Source: Bin127 sp965221625
GTDB lineage: Bacteria > Chloroflexota > Dehalococcoidia > Lucifugimonadales > Lucifugimonadaceae
Reading direction: 5' to 3'
DNA: 64,000 nt
NCBI GenBank assembly: GCA_965221625.1
Contig: OZ244903.1
Coordinates: forward strand, 124,001 to 188,000
Shown here one piece after another: positions 25,737 through 33,717 of this stretch. Under the pieces are notes generated by a model. It worked only from the letters and a program-made list of their open reading frames with translations. It had not been told where the DNA came from and did not search any database. A program made the translations under genes and the position numbers. Within the stretch, counting starts at the first letter, position 1. Every line of letters starts with the position of its first letter.

Positions 25737-28700
25737 CTATGGGGCGATGCTCGTGCCGCTCGAGTAGTAGACCCACACACCATCGCCTATCGTCATCGTG
25801 TCGTCCGGACGGATGACGTTGAAGCGACTGAATGTGGCGTCCCAGTTGTACGCTCGGATGTAGTTCACGCCGAGGTAGTCGCTGGCGACGACCGGGTTCG
25901 AGTCGTCGTCGATCAGCGTGCGACCGAAGTGGTCTTCAGTCTGCCGACCGCGTTGGTCGATGACGCCGACGAAGTTCCAGCCATCCTCGGTCGGGATGTC
26001 GATCAGCCTCGGCGCACCTTCGCCGGTTCGGGCAACGGTACCTTTGAGCATCACCGGCTGGCGAATGAAGCCGTTCGACTTCACCCAGTAGCCGTAGCGC
26101 GCTTGGATCTCGTTGAGTGCGCCGTAGCTCTCGTTCGATTCCCAGACGCCGTCGCGGCGGATGGCGATTCGCCAACCCTGCGTGTCCCAACCGATGACGG
26201 TCTCGACCGCCGGGTCGGTGAATACGGCACCGATCGAAGTCTCAATCGGGTCCATCGGCACGGAGACGGCGTTCCAACCGGCGAGCAGGTTAAGGACGAA
26301 GCTGCCGCGTGCGGTTACTTCAAACTCGAAGTCGAATGACACTTCGTTGCCAGCGGCGTCGGTCGCCATGACCTCGACTTCGTGATCGCCTTGGTTCCAG
26401 CTCTCGGGCCAGTAGGTGAAGCGGTTGGAGTCGGGCTGCTGGAAGTCGCTGGCGACTTCGTTGCCGTCGAGTTCAACCGAGTCGAGCGTTACCGTCGTGC
26501 CCTCGGCAAAGTCGAGGAGGATGAACGGTCGGATCTCGTTGACCTTCATGCCGTCTTCCGGTTGGATCTCGCCACCAGCGTCACTCAGCGGCGACAGCAA
26601 GGTCGTGTCGTAAGTGAACTCAGTCGATGCTGATGCCCAGTTACGGACGTTGTCATCGCCCAGCATCCAGCGGGAACGATCCTGCGCGAAAGCAACGACG
26701 GTTACGCTGCCATCCTCAAGTCGGCTCGCGTCACCCGTGGGGTTCTTCCACGTGTACTCCCAGTTCTCGCCAGGTCGCGACAGAGCCGTAACCTCTAGAG
26801 GCGTGTGCGGATCCTTGCTGATGTTGTTCCCGTTGTAGTCGTAACCGCACGTGTAACTGTACAGGTCAAATCCTGAACCGGACGTCGCATCCTGCCTAGT
26901 CTGAGTCGGACTTTCGGTCGGTGCGTTTTGGAACGCACCCGTACGGTTGGCGACGTAGTCCTCAATGTCGTGATCGGTAGCGGAAGTGCCCGTTCCATGT
27001 TTCCATGCGAGCGAGCTACAGACCACCACGATACGCGGCGAGCCTTGGAGAGCTTCGTCGGACGCAATGTGAATGTCGATCGTGTCGTTCGTCAGCTTTG
27101 TCGGACCTTCGTCGCCGCTGCCGCTTCCGGAGCCGTTGCTCAGCGTAACGGTAAGGACAGGCGAGATGCCGTCGTTGATGTCGAAGGCGTCGAGCTCCTT
27201 GCCGAAGGTCTCGTTGCCCGCCATGTCTTCGACGTGCTCGCCCTCAGCGATGTCGATCTCCGGCTCGGCGTCAGAAGCAAGCTCACTGCTCAACAGCAAG
27301 AAGACCGTATTGCCGTCAACATTGACGTCGATGACCGATTCGGCACCACCGTCTTCGTTCGTCACCGTAAAGGTGTTGGTAGCGACCGAGTCGTCAGCGA
27401 TCGGACCGTCGAACTCGACCATGATGCCGGCGCGGTTGGCGATGGGGTCGCCATCGGCGTTCTTGCCGTAGTATCCGGTTGCCGACTCGGCTGTGATGAC
27501 CTCAGGGTCCTTCTCATCCAAGTTGATGATGTGCGCCGAGTAGTAACCAAGAACATTCGGCTCGTTGCGATCGTCGGTGTCTTCACCGAGATCGTTGATG
27601 AAGCGCGGGTTCGAGACGTCGGAGTCGGAGAAACCGATGTTGCCAGCCATGTCCAACACGTACGCCTGGAAGTCGATCGCAAACTCTCTGTCGCGAGTTT
27701 CCGCATCACCACCGCTATCTTGCAGGTTCATGCGGATGGAGTCGTCGAAGGTCGCTGCATTGTCGCCATCATCGTAAGAGTCAGAGGTGATGTGACATTG
27801 ATCCTGATCGCTGCAAGCCTCTTTTTCGAGGTCGTAGAGCATTGAAGCTCCCACGACGCCGAAGACTTGTTGAATGGCGTATCCGGTGTACTCGCCTAGA
27901 TGCGTTACGTTGCCGCCACCAGTCGGTCCTTTGACTTCGTCCGCATCGGGTTGATCGACGATGAATCCGGTGTTGTCGTGGGCACCTTCGTCTGCTTGGT
28001 TGTCGACGACCAATCGGAAGGAGTCTTGTGCGAGACCGGCGTCGTTGTCTTCGATCGTGCCGAAGAAGTCCGGTGTGTGATCGTCGCTCGACGAGCCGTT
28101 TTGAGGGCCGTCAATCTGGATCACCGGCGGTTCGCGGTCAATCTCAATCCGCAGAGTGCGGGTTCGACCGTCCGAGTCGCGGTATTCGATCGTGACCGGT
28201 CCGCTCTCAACGCCGATGACTGCTGCATTTGATTCTGATGCACTGGTGGCGTCCTTGACTTGCAGACCCCAGTCATTTCGGGAGGTGCTTGTCGAGGAGC
28301 TACCATCGCCATTAGCATCTGTCAGGCGAACGAATCCCTCATATCGACCGGTGAAGCGGTCAGTCTCGGTTAGGTGGAGATGTTGTGCAGTTACGTCGCC
28401 ATCAGAAACGACGCGAACCAACAACGGTTCGTTGTCGCCCTTCTCGTCTTCGGTGAACACGACGTGTTTTTCCGTCTCGTTTGCCGATGTCGGGGGCGTC
28501 CGGCCACCAACAAGGTCCTCTTGAGCACTAGTCTCGTAATATATCGCCGCGATGAGCAAGTCTTTGCCCGAAGGCACGTTCGCTAGGACCACGAGCCACG
28601 GTGCGAGCTGCCCTTCATTGTTCCCTTGCGACGCGTCCTCGTCGACCGAGATGTCATTCAGCAAGACGACGCCGTCATTCGGGCAGACGTTCACGATTGG

Positions 28701-29351
28701 ACTGGTGTCATTGACCTCGCAGCCGTAGAACCTGATCGAACCGTCAATGTCCATCGCCGGGAACAACTCTGATGCGCTACGCTTGAAGTTCAACGTAGCA
28801 CTTCCGCTCGAGATAACCTTTGACGATTCGGTACTCGCTACCGACCGCTCGTACACCGTGATGCCTGCGGTGAACATGACTGCGTCACCGGTAGTTACTG
28901 GGACATCAAGGTCCTCGTCTTCGAGATCATCGCGAATGTTCGTGACTGATGCGGTGTCGACATTAGTAAGTCCGTACGACGCCCCCTTGATCAACACACC
29001 GGTGCGCTTGTCGCGTCCTGAGTCGTGGATGCTGACCTTGAGCAGATCAGAATCGGTCAGGATCGCTCGGGGTTCATCCGATGCCGTCTTCGGGTCGTGG
29101 GCGTAGGTCGCGTAGAGCGTCGAGACTTCGATGACCTCTTCACGCACTTCCCAGTCTTTTGACTCATCGGCGAGTTCACAACCCTCGTCGCCGAAGACGT
29201 CCTCGCTGGTCGTCAGACAGGTTCCGACATTCAACGCGTCGATGGTTCCGACCGCCGCATCTGCCGTTGGATTTTCGGGCGTCGTCTGCATCACGTACAG
29301 GACGCCAACTAGAGACATGAGTGCGAGTGCACCCAGCAATTTCGATTTCAT
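25737..29351 (-). CDS. Giant acidic secreted surface protein, paralog 4 (S-layer-like)
   Basis: The frame is open back to 29531. The start is placed at ATG 29351 (MKSKLLGALALMSLVGVLYV), which gives a normal signal peptide after a purine-rich GAGAGAGAA tract; the upstream stretch has no homology in the other paralogs. Length is 1,204 residues. The mature start AAVGTIDALNVGTC with a second Cys matches the family, followed by LYATYAHDPK, GRDKRTGVL, DISVDEDAS, GRYEGFVRLTDANGDGS and GVESGPVTIEY. Then come IDFQAYVLDMAGNIGFSDSD, LSNGSGSGSGDEGPTKLT and NWEYTWKNPTGD. The C-terminal module is LLAGWNAVSVPMDP ending YYSSGTSIAP. Its calcium-type loop is degraded to DQRGRQTED. It is the most distant of the four and has its own promoter. 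Confidence 0.85.
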   Translation of the reverse strand: MKSKLLGALALMSLVGVLYVMQTTPENPTADAAVGTIDALNVGTCLTTSEDVFGDEGCELADESKDWEVREEVIEVSTLYATYAHDPKTASDEPRAILTDSDLLKVSIHDSGRDKRTGVLIKGASYGLTNVDTASVTNIRDDLEDEDLDVPVTTGDAVMFTAGITVYERSVASTESSKVISSGSATLNFKRSASELFPAMDIDGSIRFYGCEVNDTSPIVNVCPNDGVVLLNDISVDEDASQGNNEGQLAPWLVVLANVPSGKDLLIAAIYYETSAQEDLVGGRTPPTSANETEKHVVFTEDEKGDNEPLLVRVVSDGDVTAQHLHLTETDRFTGRYEGFVRLTDANGDGSSSTSTSRNDWGLQVKDATSASESNAAVIGVESGPVTIEYRDSDGRTRTLRIEIDREPPVIQIDGPQNGSSSDDHTPDFFGTIEDNDAGLAQDSFRLVVDNQADEGAHDNTGFIVDQPDADEVKGPTGGGNVTHLGEYTGYAIQQVFGVVGASMLYDLEKEACSDQDQCHITSDSYDDGDNAATFDDSIRMNLQDSGGDAETRDREFAIDFQAYVLDMAGNIGFSDSDVSNPRFINDLGEDTDDRNEPNVLGYYSAHIINLDEKDPEVITAESATGYYGKNADGDPIANRAGIMVEFDGPIADDSVATNTFTVTNEDGGAESVIDVNVDGNTVFLLLSSELASDAEPEIDIAEGEHVEDMAGNETFGKELDAFDINDGISPVLTVTLSNGSGSGSGDEGPTKLTNDTIDIHIASDEALQGSPRIVVVCSSLAWKHGTGTSATDHDIEDYVANRTGAFQNAPTESPTQTRQDATSGSGFDLYSYTCGYDYNGNNISKDPHTPLEVTALSRPGENWEYTWKNPTGDASRLEDGSVTVVAFAQDRSRWMLGDDNVRNWASASTEFTYDTTLLSPLSDAGGEIQPEDGMKVNEIRPFILLDFAEGTTVTLDSVELDGNEVASDFQQPDSNRFTYWPESWNQGDHEVEVMATDAAGNEVSFDFEFEVTARGSFVLNLLAGWNAVSVPMDPIETSIGAVFTDPAVETVIGWDTQGWRIAIRRDGVWESNESYGALNEIQARYGYWVKSNGFIRQPVMLKGTVARTGEGAPRLIDIPTEDGWNFVGVIDQRGRQTEDHFGRTLIDDDSNPVVASDYLGVNYIRAYNWDATFSRFNVIRPDDTMTIGDGVWVYYSSGTSIAP

Positions 29352-29501
29352 GCCTATTCTCTCTCTCATGCGGTTCTCACTAACTAGTGGGCCACAACTG
29401 TCATCCAACTGCACCGGACTCACCTTCTCGCAACTCGCGATCACGGGTTCCCCAACACAATCGAATGCCACAATACGCGCCATGCGGCGTTCATGTTCCC
29501 G

Positions 29502-29531
29502 AATATACGAAGTACAGAGAAACCGATTCAA
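29502..29531 (-). promoter_or_regulatory. Promoter of surface protein paralog 4
   Basis: On the minus strand TTGAAT (29531-29526), an 18-nt spacer and TATATT (29507-29502) occur, followed by CGGG as in paralogs 1 and 2 (TATATTCGG). The predicted leader is about 144 nt, close to the ~139 nt of paralogs 1 and 2, which supports the call. Confidence 0.65.
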
Positions 29532-29834
29532 TGCGCAACCACGCGTTTAGAAATCAATTTCAACCCGCCACCGCGAACAACCCATCATCCCACCCAACAA
29601 CCAGCCGTCACCAACCCCGGAACAAGCCATATCAACCGACCGAGATTCCCCGGCAAACCAACCGCAAATTCACGCCATCCCCGACTCCCGAATCAGCCGA
29701 CGCGTCGGGGCCAAGATTCCTCCCCAAAAGACGGCCCGAAATTCGGCTCTATATATAAGGAATGGAATCGGGCAGATTCAGCGACGCTTCAAACGCCCCA
29801 AAACACGACCGCCGAACATCCCCTCAACACCCCC
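29532..29834. other. C/A-rich, G-poor spacer between rho and the surface array
   Basis: No gene is seen in this 303-bp stretch. The plus strand is strongly C-rich and G-poor; 29581-29640 has 29 C and 6 G. Read as plus-strand RNA it would look like a rho-utilisation site; read as minus-strand RNA it is G/U-rich. A TATATATAAGG stretch near 29750 could be a further promoter element but has no convincing partner. Confidence 0.45.
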
Positions 29835-29857
29835 AAAGAAATGCCATTGTGTGGCAC
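29835..29857 (-). terminator. Candidate intrinsic terminator after rho
   Basis: On the minus strand, 10 nt past the rho stop, GTGCCA and TGGCAT can pair over a 5-nt loop. They are followed by TTCTTT (29840-29835) and then GGGGG. The stem is short, so the call is moderate. Confidence 0.5.
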
Positions 29858-29867
29858 TCTGGGCGGG

Positions 29868-31271
29868 TTACTTTTCGGTGATGCTTCTTAGGAAGGAGGC
29901 GTTGTCGCGGGAGCGGCCTAAGCGCTCGATGATGCGCTCCGTCGCCTCCGTCGGATTGCCATTCGCCTGCTGCTGTTGCAGCAATGCCAACATTCGACGC
30001 AACAACCACACCTGACGCAACGTCTCCGGACTCTGCAGCAGCTCTTCGTGACGCGTGCCGCTGCGCTCCATCGCTACCGCCGGCCAGATGCGACGCTCTG
30101 CCATCGTGCGGTCGAGATGCAACTCCATGTTGCCAGTGCCCTTGAACTCCTCGTAGATGAGATCGTCCAAGCGGCTTCCGGTGTCGATCAGTGCGGTGGC
30201 GACGATCGTCAGACTGCCGCCCTCTTCACAGTTGCGTGCGGCACCGAAGAACTGCTTCGGCGGATAGAGTGCCAGCGGGTCCATGCCGCCGGACAACGTC
30301 TTGCCGCTGCTCGGCAGTTTCACGTTAAAGGCGCGTGCGAGACGCGTCAAGCTGTCGAGGACCAAGAGCACGTCCTCACCCGACTCGACGAGTCGCTTGG
30401 CGCGGTCGAGTGCGCGGTCCGAGGTTTCGCACTGATGCTCTACCTGCTCATCGAAGGTGGAAGAGTAGACCTCGCCGCGAATCGAGCGGCGCATGTCGGT
30501 AACTTCTTCAGGACGCTCGCCGATGAGTGCGACGACGATGTGCACGTTGGGGTAGTTCTCCGCCACGGCGTGGGCGATGTTCTTCAGCACGACCGTCTTG
30601 CCGGCCTTGGGGGGTGCGACGATGAGTGCGCGCTGCCCCTTGCCGATGGGGGCGATGATGTCGATGATGCGGGTGTTCAGCGTGCTCTGGTCGGTCTCCA
30701 GAGTGAGTTGCTGGTCGGGATAGACCGAGGTCAGGCTCTCGAAGCGCGGACGTTGTCGTGCAAAGTTGTTGTCGCGTCCATTGATGAGCTCCGGCCAGAG
30801 CAGAGGGTTGTTGCCGCGACCGCGCGTGCGCTCGCCCTGGGATCGCACCGGGCCGGCAACGAAATCGCCTTGCCGCATTCCGTTCTTGCGAATCAAACCG
30901 TTCGGGACGTAGAAGTCTTCGTCGCTGCCACTGCCTCCCGGCGGTCGCAAGAAGCCGTAGCCCTTGTCGTGGATGTCGAGAATGCCGGCACCGATGGCGA
31001 CGCCGGTTTCCTGCGACTTCAGTAGCAAGACTTGCAGAGCGAGTTCGGTGCGCTGCGCCGGTATCTGCGTCAGTCCGAGACGTCGGGCTTCGACCAACAT
31101 CTCGGGATTGGTCATCTTGCCGATGTGCCCTAAAGCATCGGCGGAGATGCGCTCTTGTTGCTGACGGTTGGAGCGCGAGATTGGAACGTCGCGTCGACGC
31201 TCATCGCGTTCCTCTTCGTCGTTATCTTCTTCCGCAATAGATGACGGTACGTCAACAGCCGTTCGAGTCAT
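29868..31271 (-). CDS. rho: Transcription termination factor Rho
   Basis: Hexameric RNA helicase that ends transcription at C-rich, unstructured RNA. After an acidic/basic low-complexity N terminus (residues ~15-40) comes the Rho N-terminal helical segment. The cold-shock-like RNA-binding domain follows (GILDIHDKGYGFLRP, DFYVP, with FVAGPVR). The ATPase core has Walker A APPKAGKT (residues 219-226), Walker B VLLVLDSLTRLARA, the Q-loop region SSGKTLSGGMDP and ALYPPKQFFGAARN. Length is 467 residues. Start ATG 31271 follows AAGGTGG. It is separated from pyrG by 229 bp containing its own promoter and a long leader, as is usual for autoregulated rho genes. Confidence 0.98.
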   Translation of the reverse strand: MTRTAVDVPSSIAEEDNDEEERDERRRDVPISRSNRQQQERISADALGHIGKMTNPEMLVEARRLGLTQIPAQRTELALQVLLLKSQETGVAIGAGILDIHDKGYGFLRPPGGSGSDEDFYVPNGLIRKNGMRQGDFVAGPVRSQGERTRGRGNNPLLWPELINGRDNNFARQRPRFESLTSVYPDQQLTLETDQSTLNTRIIDIIAPIGKGQRALIVAPPKAGKTVVLKNIAHAVAENYPNVHIVVALIGERPEEVTDMRRSIRGEVYSSTFDEQVEHQCETSDRALDRAKRLVESGEDVLLVLDSLTRLARAFNVKLPSSGKTLSGGMDPLALYPPKQFFGAARNCEEGGSLTIVATALIDTGSRLDDLIYEEFKGTGNMELHLDRTMAERRIWPAVAMERSGTRHEELLQSPETLRQVWLLRRMLALLQQQQANGNPTEATERIIERLGRSRDNASFLRSITEK

Positions 31272-31430
31272 GAACCACCTTCGCGCTTAAGCGCACAGAG
31301 TCAAGAATTGGGGTTTCGCTTTATTGGCGAGAGTTAGATGAGTAGAGCGTAAGCCAACACGATCACGTCACTGCACTCTAGATGGAAACTACCACTGCCT
31401 CACTGCCATTCGTGTGATGCTAGCGCAAAG

Positions 31431-31458
31431 TGTATATAAATCGGCGAATGCTAGTCAA
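31431..31458 (-). promoter_or_regulatory. Sigma-70 promoter of rho
   Basis: On the minus strand TTGACT (31458-31453) is followed by 16 nt and TATACA (31436-31431). The start point would lie near 31424, leaving a leader of roughly 150 nt. Long rho leaders in other bacteria carry autogenous attenuation; whether this one does is not visible. Confidence 0.65.
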
Positions 31459-31482
31459 ATCCATCCGAGCATCACCAACGAT

Positions 31483-31512
31483 ACATCAAGAAGTCAGACA
31501 TCAAGAAGTCAG
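31483..31512. repeat. 15-bp tandem duplication across the pyrG stop codon
   Basis: ACATCAAGAAGTCAG occurs twice in perfect tandem (31483-31497 and 31498-31512). The right-hand unit contains the pyrG stop, so the stop region is duplicated just outside the gene. Probably a replication-slippage event without effect on the protein. Confidence 0.8.
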
Positions 31513-33234
31513 GGCACGCTCGGCGAACAGCTGCTCCTGAGTGCCCTCGGGGCGATGCTGTTGTGCCCTCGCAACGAAGAGGTCGAACAACGGATGCGGA
31601 CTCTCCGGGCGCGATCTGAACTCGGGATGGAACTGGCTGCCGAGCATGAAGGGGTGATCCTCGATCTCCGCAATCTCCACCAAGTTCAAACCGGGGTTGA
31701 ATCCGCTGCTGACTAGACCGAGGTCCTCGAACCGATCTCGGTAGTCGTTGTTGTATTCGTAGCGGTGGCGATGACGCTCTCTCACAGTCACATCTTGTGC
31801 GTCTTCGGATCCGGCGTACGCGGCGTGCGCTACGGTATCGGGAACGAGGACGCAGTCGTACTTGCCCAAGCGCATGGAGCCGCCGAGTTCGGTAACTCGT
31901 TTCTGCGCCTCCATCATCGCGATAACCGGCTCTGGTGAACTGGCGTCGAATTCCTCGGAGTTCGCTTCTTCAATGCCGGCGACGTGCCGCGCAAACTCGA
32001 CGATCATCATCTGCAAACCGAGGCATAGACCCAAGTAGGGAATGCCCTGCGTGCGCGCATATCCCGCGGCTTCGATCATGCCTTCGACGCCGCGATGTCC
32101 GAATCCGCCCGGAACCACGATGCCCTGCGTCTGAGATAGGTACTTGTCGGCACCCTCTTGCTCGATCTGCTCAGACGACATCCAAGCGATGTCGAGGCTC
32201 AATCCTTGATTCAGCTCCGAGTGGTGCAGTGCCTCAACTACCGAGAGATAGGAGTCGTGCAGGCTGGTGTACTTCCCGACTATCGAAATCGAGACGCGCT
32301 CGCTGTCGTGAGCATCACCGTTGCGGTTCGCATCTCCTGCATCCAGCGTGTCGTCGCGCAAACCTAACTTCCGCCAAACCTTTGGCGGATCTGGAGTGAG
32401 GCGTTGGAAACCGAGCTTGTCAGTTACGACGTCGGCTAGACCTTGCTGCTCCAACATCGCCGGCACGCCGTAGACGTTGTCCAGCGTCGGAAGGAAGATT
32501 ATCGCTTCTTGAGGTACGCCGCAGTGGATGCTCACCTTCTGCTTCAGCTCTGCAGTCGCTTCATCCGATTCGGTCGGATCATTCAACCGACACAAGATTG
32601 CGTCGGGTTGGATTCCCAACGCCCGCAACGTCCTGACGGAGTGCTGTGTGGGTTTCGTCTTCAGTTCATTCGTCGGTTTGAGGAGCGGCAGGAACGTGAG
32701 ATGTATCGAGAACGAGTTCTCGCGTCCCTCCAAGTCGCGCATCCAGCGGATAGCCTCGATAAACGCCTCGGCTTCCAGGTCGCCGACCGTGCCGCCAACC
32801 TCGACGATGACGACGTCGGAGTCTTCGCGTTCACCCAACGAACGTATGCGGTGTGCGACTTCGGTTACGAGATGCGGAACGACCTGTATCGTCTGCCCGA
32901 GAAACGCTTCGCCCTTGCGCTCTTTCTCCAACAGTTCGTTGTAGATCTGACCGGCGGTTACGTTGGAGTGCTGGGTGAAGTCTTGGTTGAGAAAACGCTC
33001 GTAGTGCCCGAGGTCGAGGTCGGTCTCGGCGCCGTCGGTGGTGACGAAAACCTCGCCGTGCTCCAACGGCGACATCGTGCCGGGGTCGACGTTGAGGTAG
33101 GGATCGAGTTTGAGTATGGAGACTTTCAGTCCACGGTTCTTGAGCATCCGACCGATGGAAGCGCAGGCGATGCCCTTACCGAGAGAGCTGGTTACCCCGC
33201 CGGTGACGAAGATATATCGCCGACGTTTGCTCAA
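31501..33234 (-). CDS. pyrG: CTP synthase
   Basis: Converts UTP to CTP with ATP and glutamine, the last step of pyrimidine nucleotide synthesis. The N-terminal synthetase domain starts FVTGGVTSSLGKGI and contains LDPYLNVDPGTMSP. The C-terminal class I glutamine amidotransferase domain has PGGFGHRG, the nucleophile Cys in YLGLCLGLQMM and the His-Glu pair in GSQFHPEF. Length is 577 residues, slightly longer than E. coli PyrG. It is divergent from gatC and lies upstream of rho on the same strand. Confidence 0.98.
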   Translation of the reverse strand: MSKRRRYIFVTGGVTSSLGKGIACASIGRMLKNRGLKVSILKLDPYLNVDPGTMSPLEHGEVFVTTDGAETDLDLGHYERFLNQDFTQHSNVTAGQIYNELLEKERKGEAFLGQTIQVVPHLVTEVAHRIRSLGEREDSDVVIVEVGGTVGDLEAEAFIEAIRWMRDLEGRENSFSIHLTFLPLLKPTNELKTKPTQHSVRTLRALGIQPDAILCRLNDPTESDEATAELKQKVSIHCGVPQEAIIFLPTLDNVYGVPAMLEQQGLADVVTDKLGFQRLTPDPPKVWRKLGLRDDTLDAGDANRNGDAHDSERVSISIVGKYTSLHDSYLSVVEALHHSELNQGLSLDIAWMSSEQIEQEGADKYLSQTQGIVVPGGFGHRGVEGMIEAAGYARTQGIPYLGLCLGLQMMIVEFARHVAGIEEANSEEFDASSPEPVIAMMEAQKRVTELGGSMRLGKYDCVLVPDTVAHAAYAGSEDAQDVTVRERHRHRYEYNNDYRDRFEDLGLVSSGFNPGLNLVEIAEIEDHPFMLGSQFHPEFRSRPESPHPLFDLFVARAQQHRPEGTQEQLFAERALTS

Positions 33235-33385
33235 TTCCGAGACCGTTCGCAGTGGATGAAGTTCTGCACATAAAGAGTCTATTCGAACCGCTGAGCACTG
33301 GGAGTCAAAACCGTGTGGCCAATGCTGTCGTTTTACGGATTTAGAATCACGAATTGAAGTTCATTTTTGCCCAACCAATCCCCGA

Positions 33386-33682
33386 ATGTCAGCCGAAATC
33401 CTCTCTGAAGACGACGTACGGCACATCGCGCGTCTTGCAGCATTGCGCATCTCCGACGACGAGATCCGCACGATGCGCGAGCAGCTTTCGGACATCCTTT
33501 CGCACTTCAACACTCTCGCCGAAATCGACACCGAAGGTGTACCGCCGACCGGGCACACCAACGACGCCCACTCTGTTATGCGTGAAGACGTTAAGAAACC
33601 GGCGATGGAACGCGACGTTACGCTCGCCAACGCCCCACACGTGGACGGCGAATTCGTACGCGTCAAACCGGTGCTCGAATGA
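33386..33682 (+). CDS. gatC: Asp/Glu-tRNA amidotransferase subunit C
   Basis: Small subunit of the GatCAB complex that converts Glu-tRNA(Gln) and/or Asp-tRNA(Asn) to the amidated forms. The 98-residue protein has the family pattern: DVRHIARLAALRISDDE at the N terminus, QLSDILSHFNTLAEIDTEGV in the middle and a short acidic end (HVDGEFVRVKPVLE). It sits 35 bp upstream of gatA in the same direction. gatB is not in the window. Confidence 0.95.
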   Translation: MSAEILSEDDVRHIARLAALRISDDEIRTMREQLSDILSHFNTLAEIDTEGVPPTGHTNDAHSVMREDVKKPAMERDVTLANAPHVDGEFVRVKPVLE

Positions 33683-33717
33683 CACCGTCAAACTCCGCTG
33701 CCAAGTAAGTCTCGACG

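Noticed and set aside
14118..27845. Long plus-strand ORFs opposite the surface proteins (for example 14118-14894, 18450-19217, 26928-27845)
   Set aside because: They are antisense shadows of GC-biased Asp-rich codons; their translations are Val/Arg-rich without domains, and they have no ribosome binding sites.
29352..29531. N-terminal extension of paralog 4 to 29531
   Set aside because: The extension covers the predicted promoter, has no homology in the other paralogs and would bury the signal peptide 60 residues inside.
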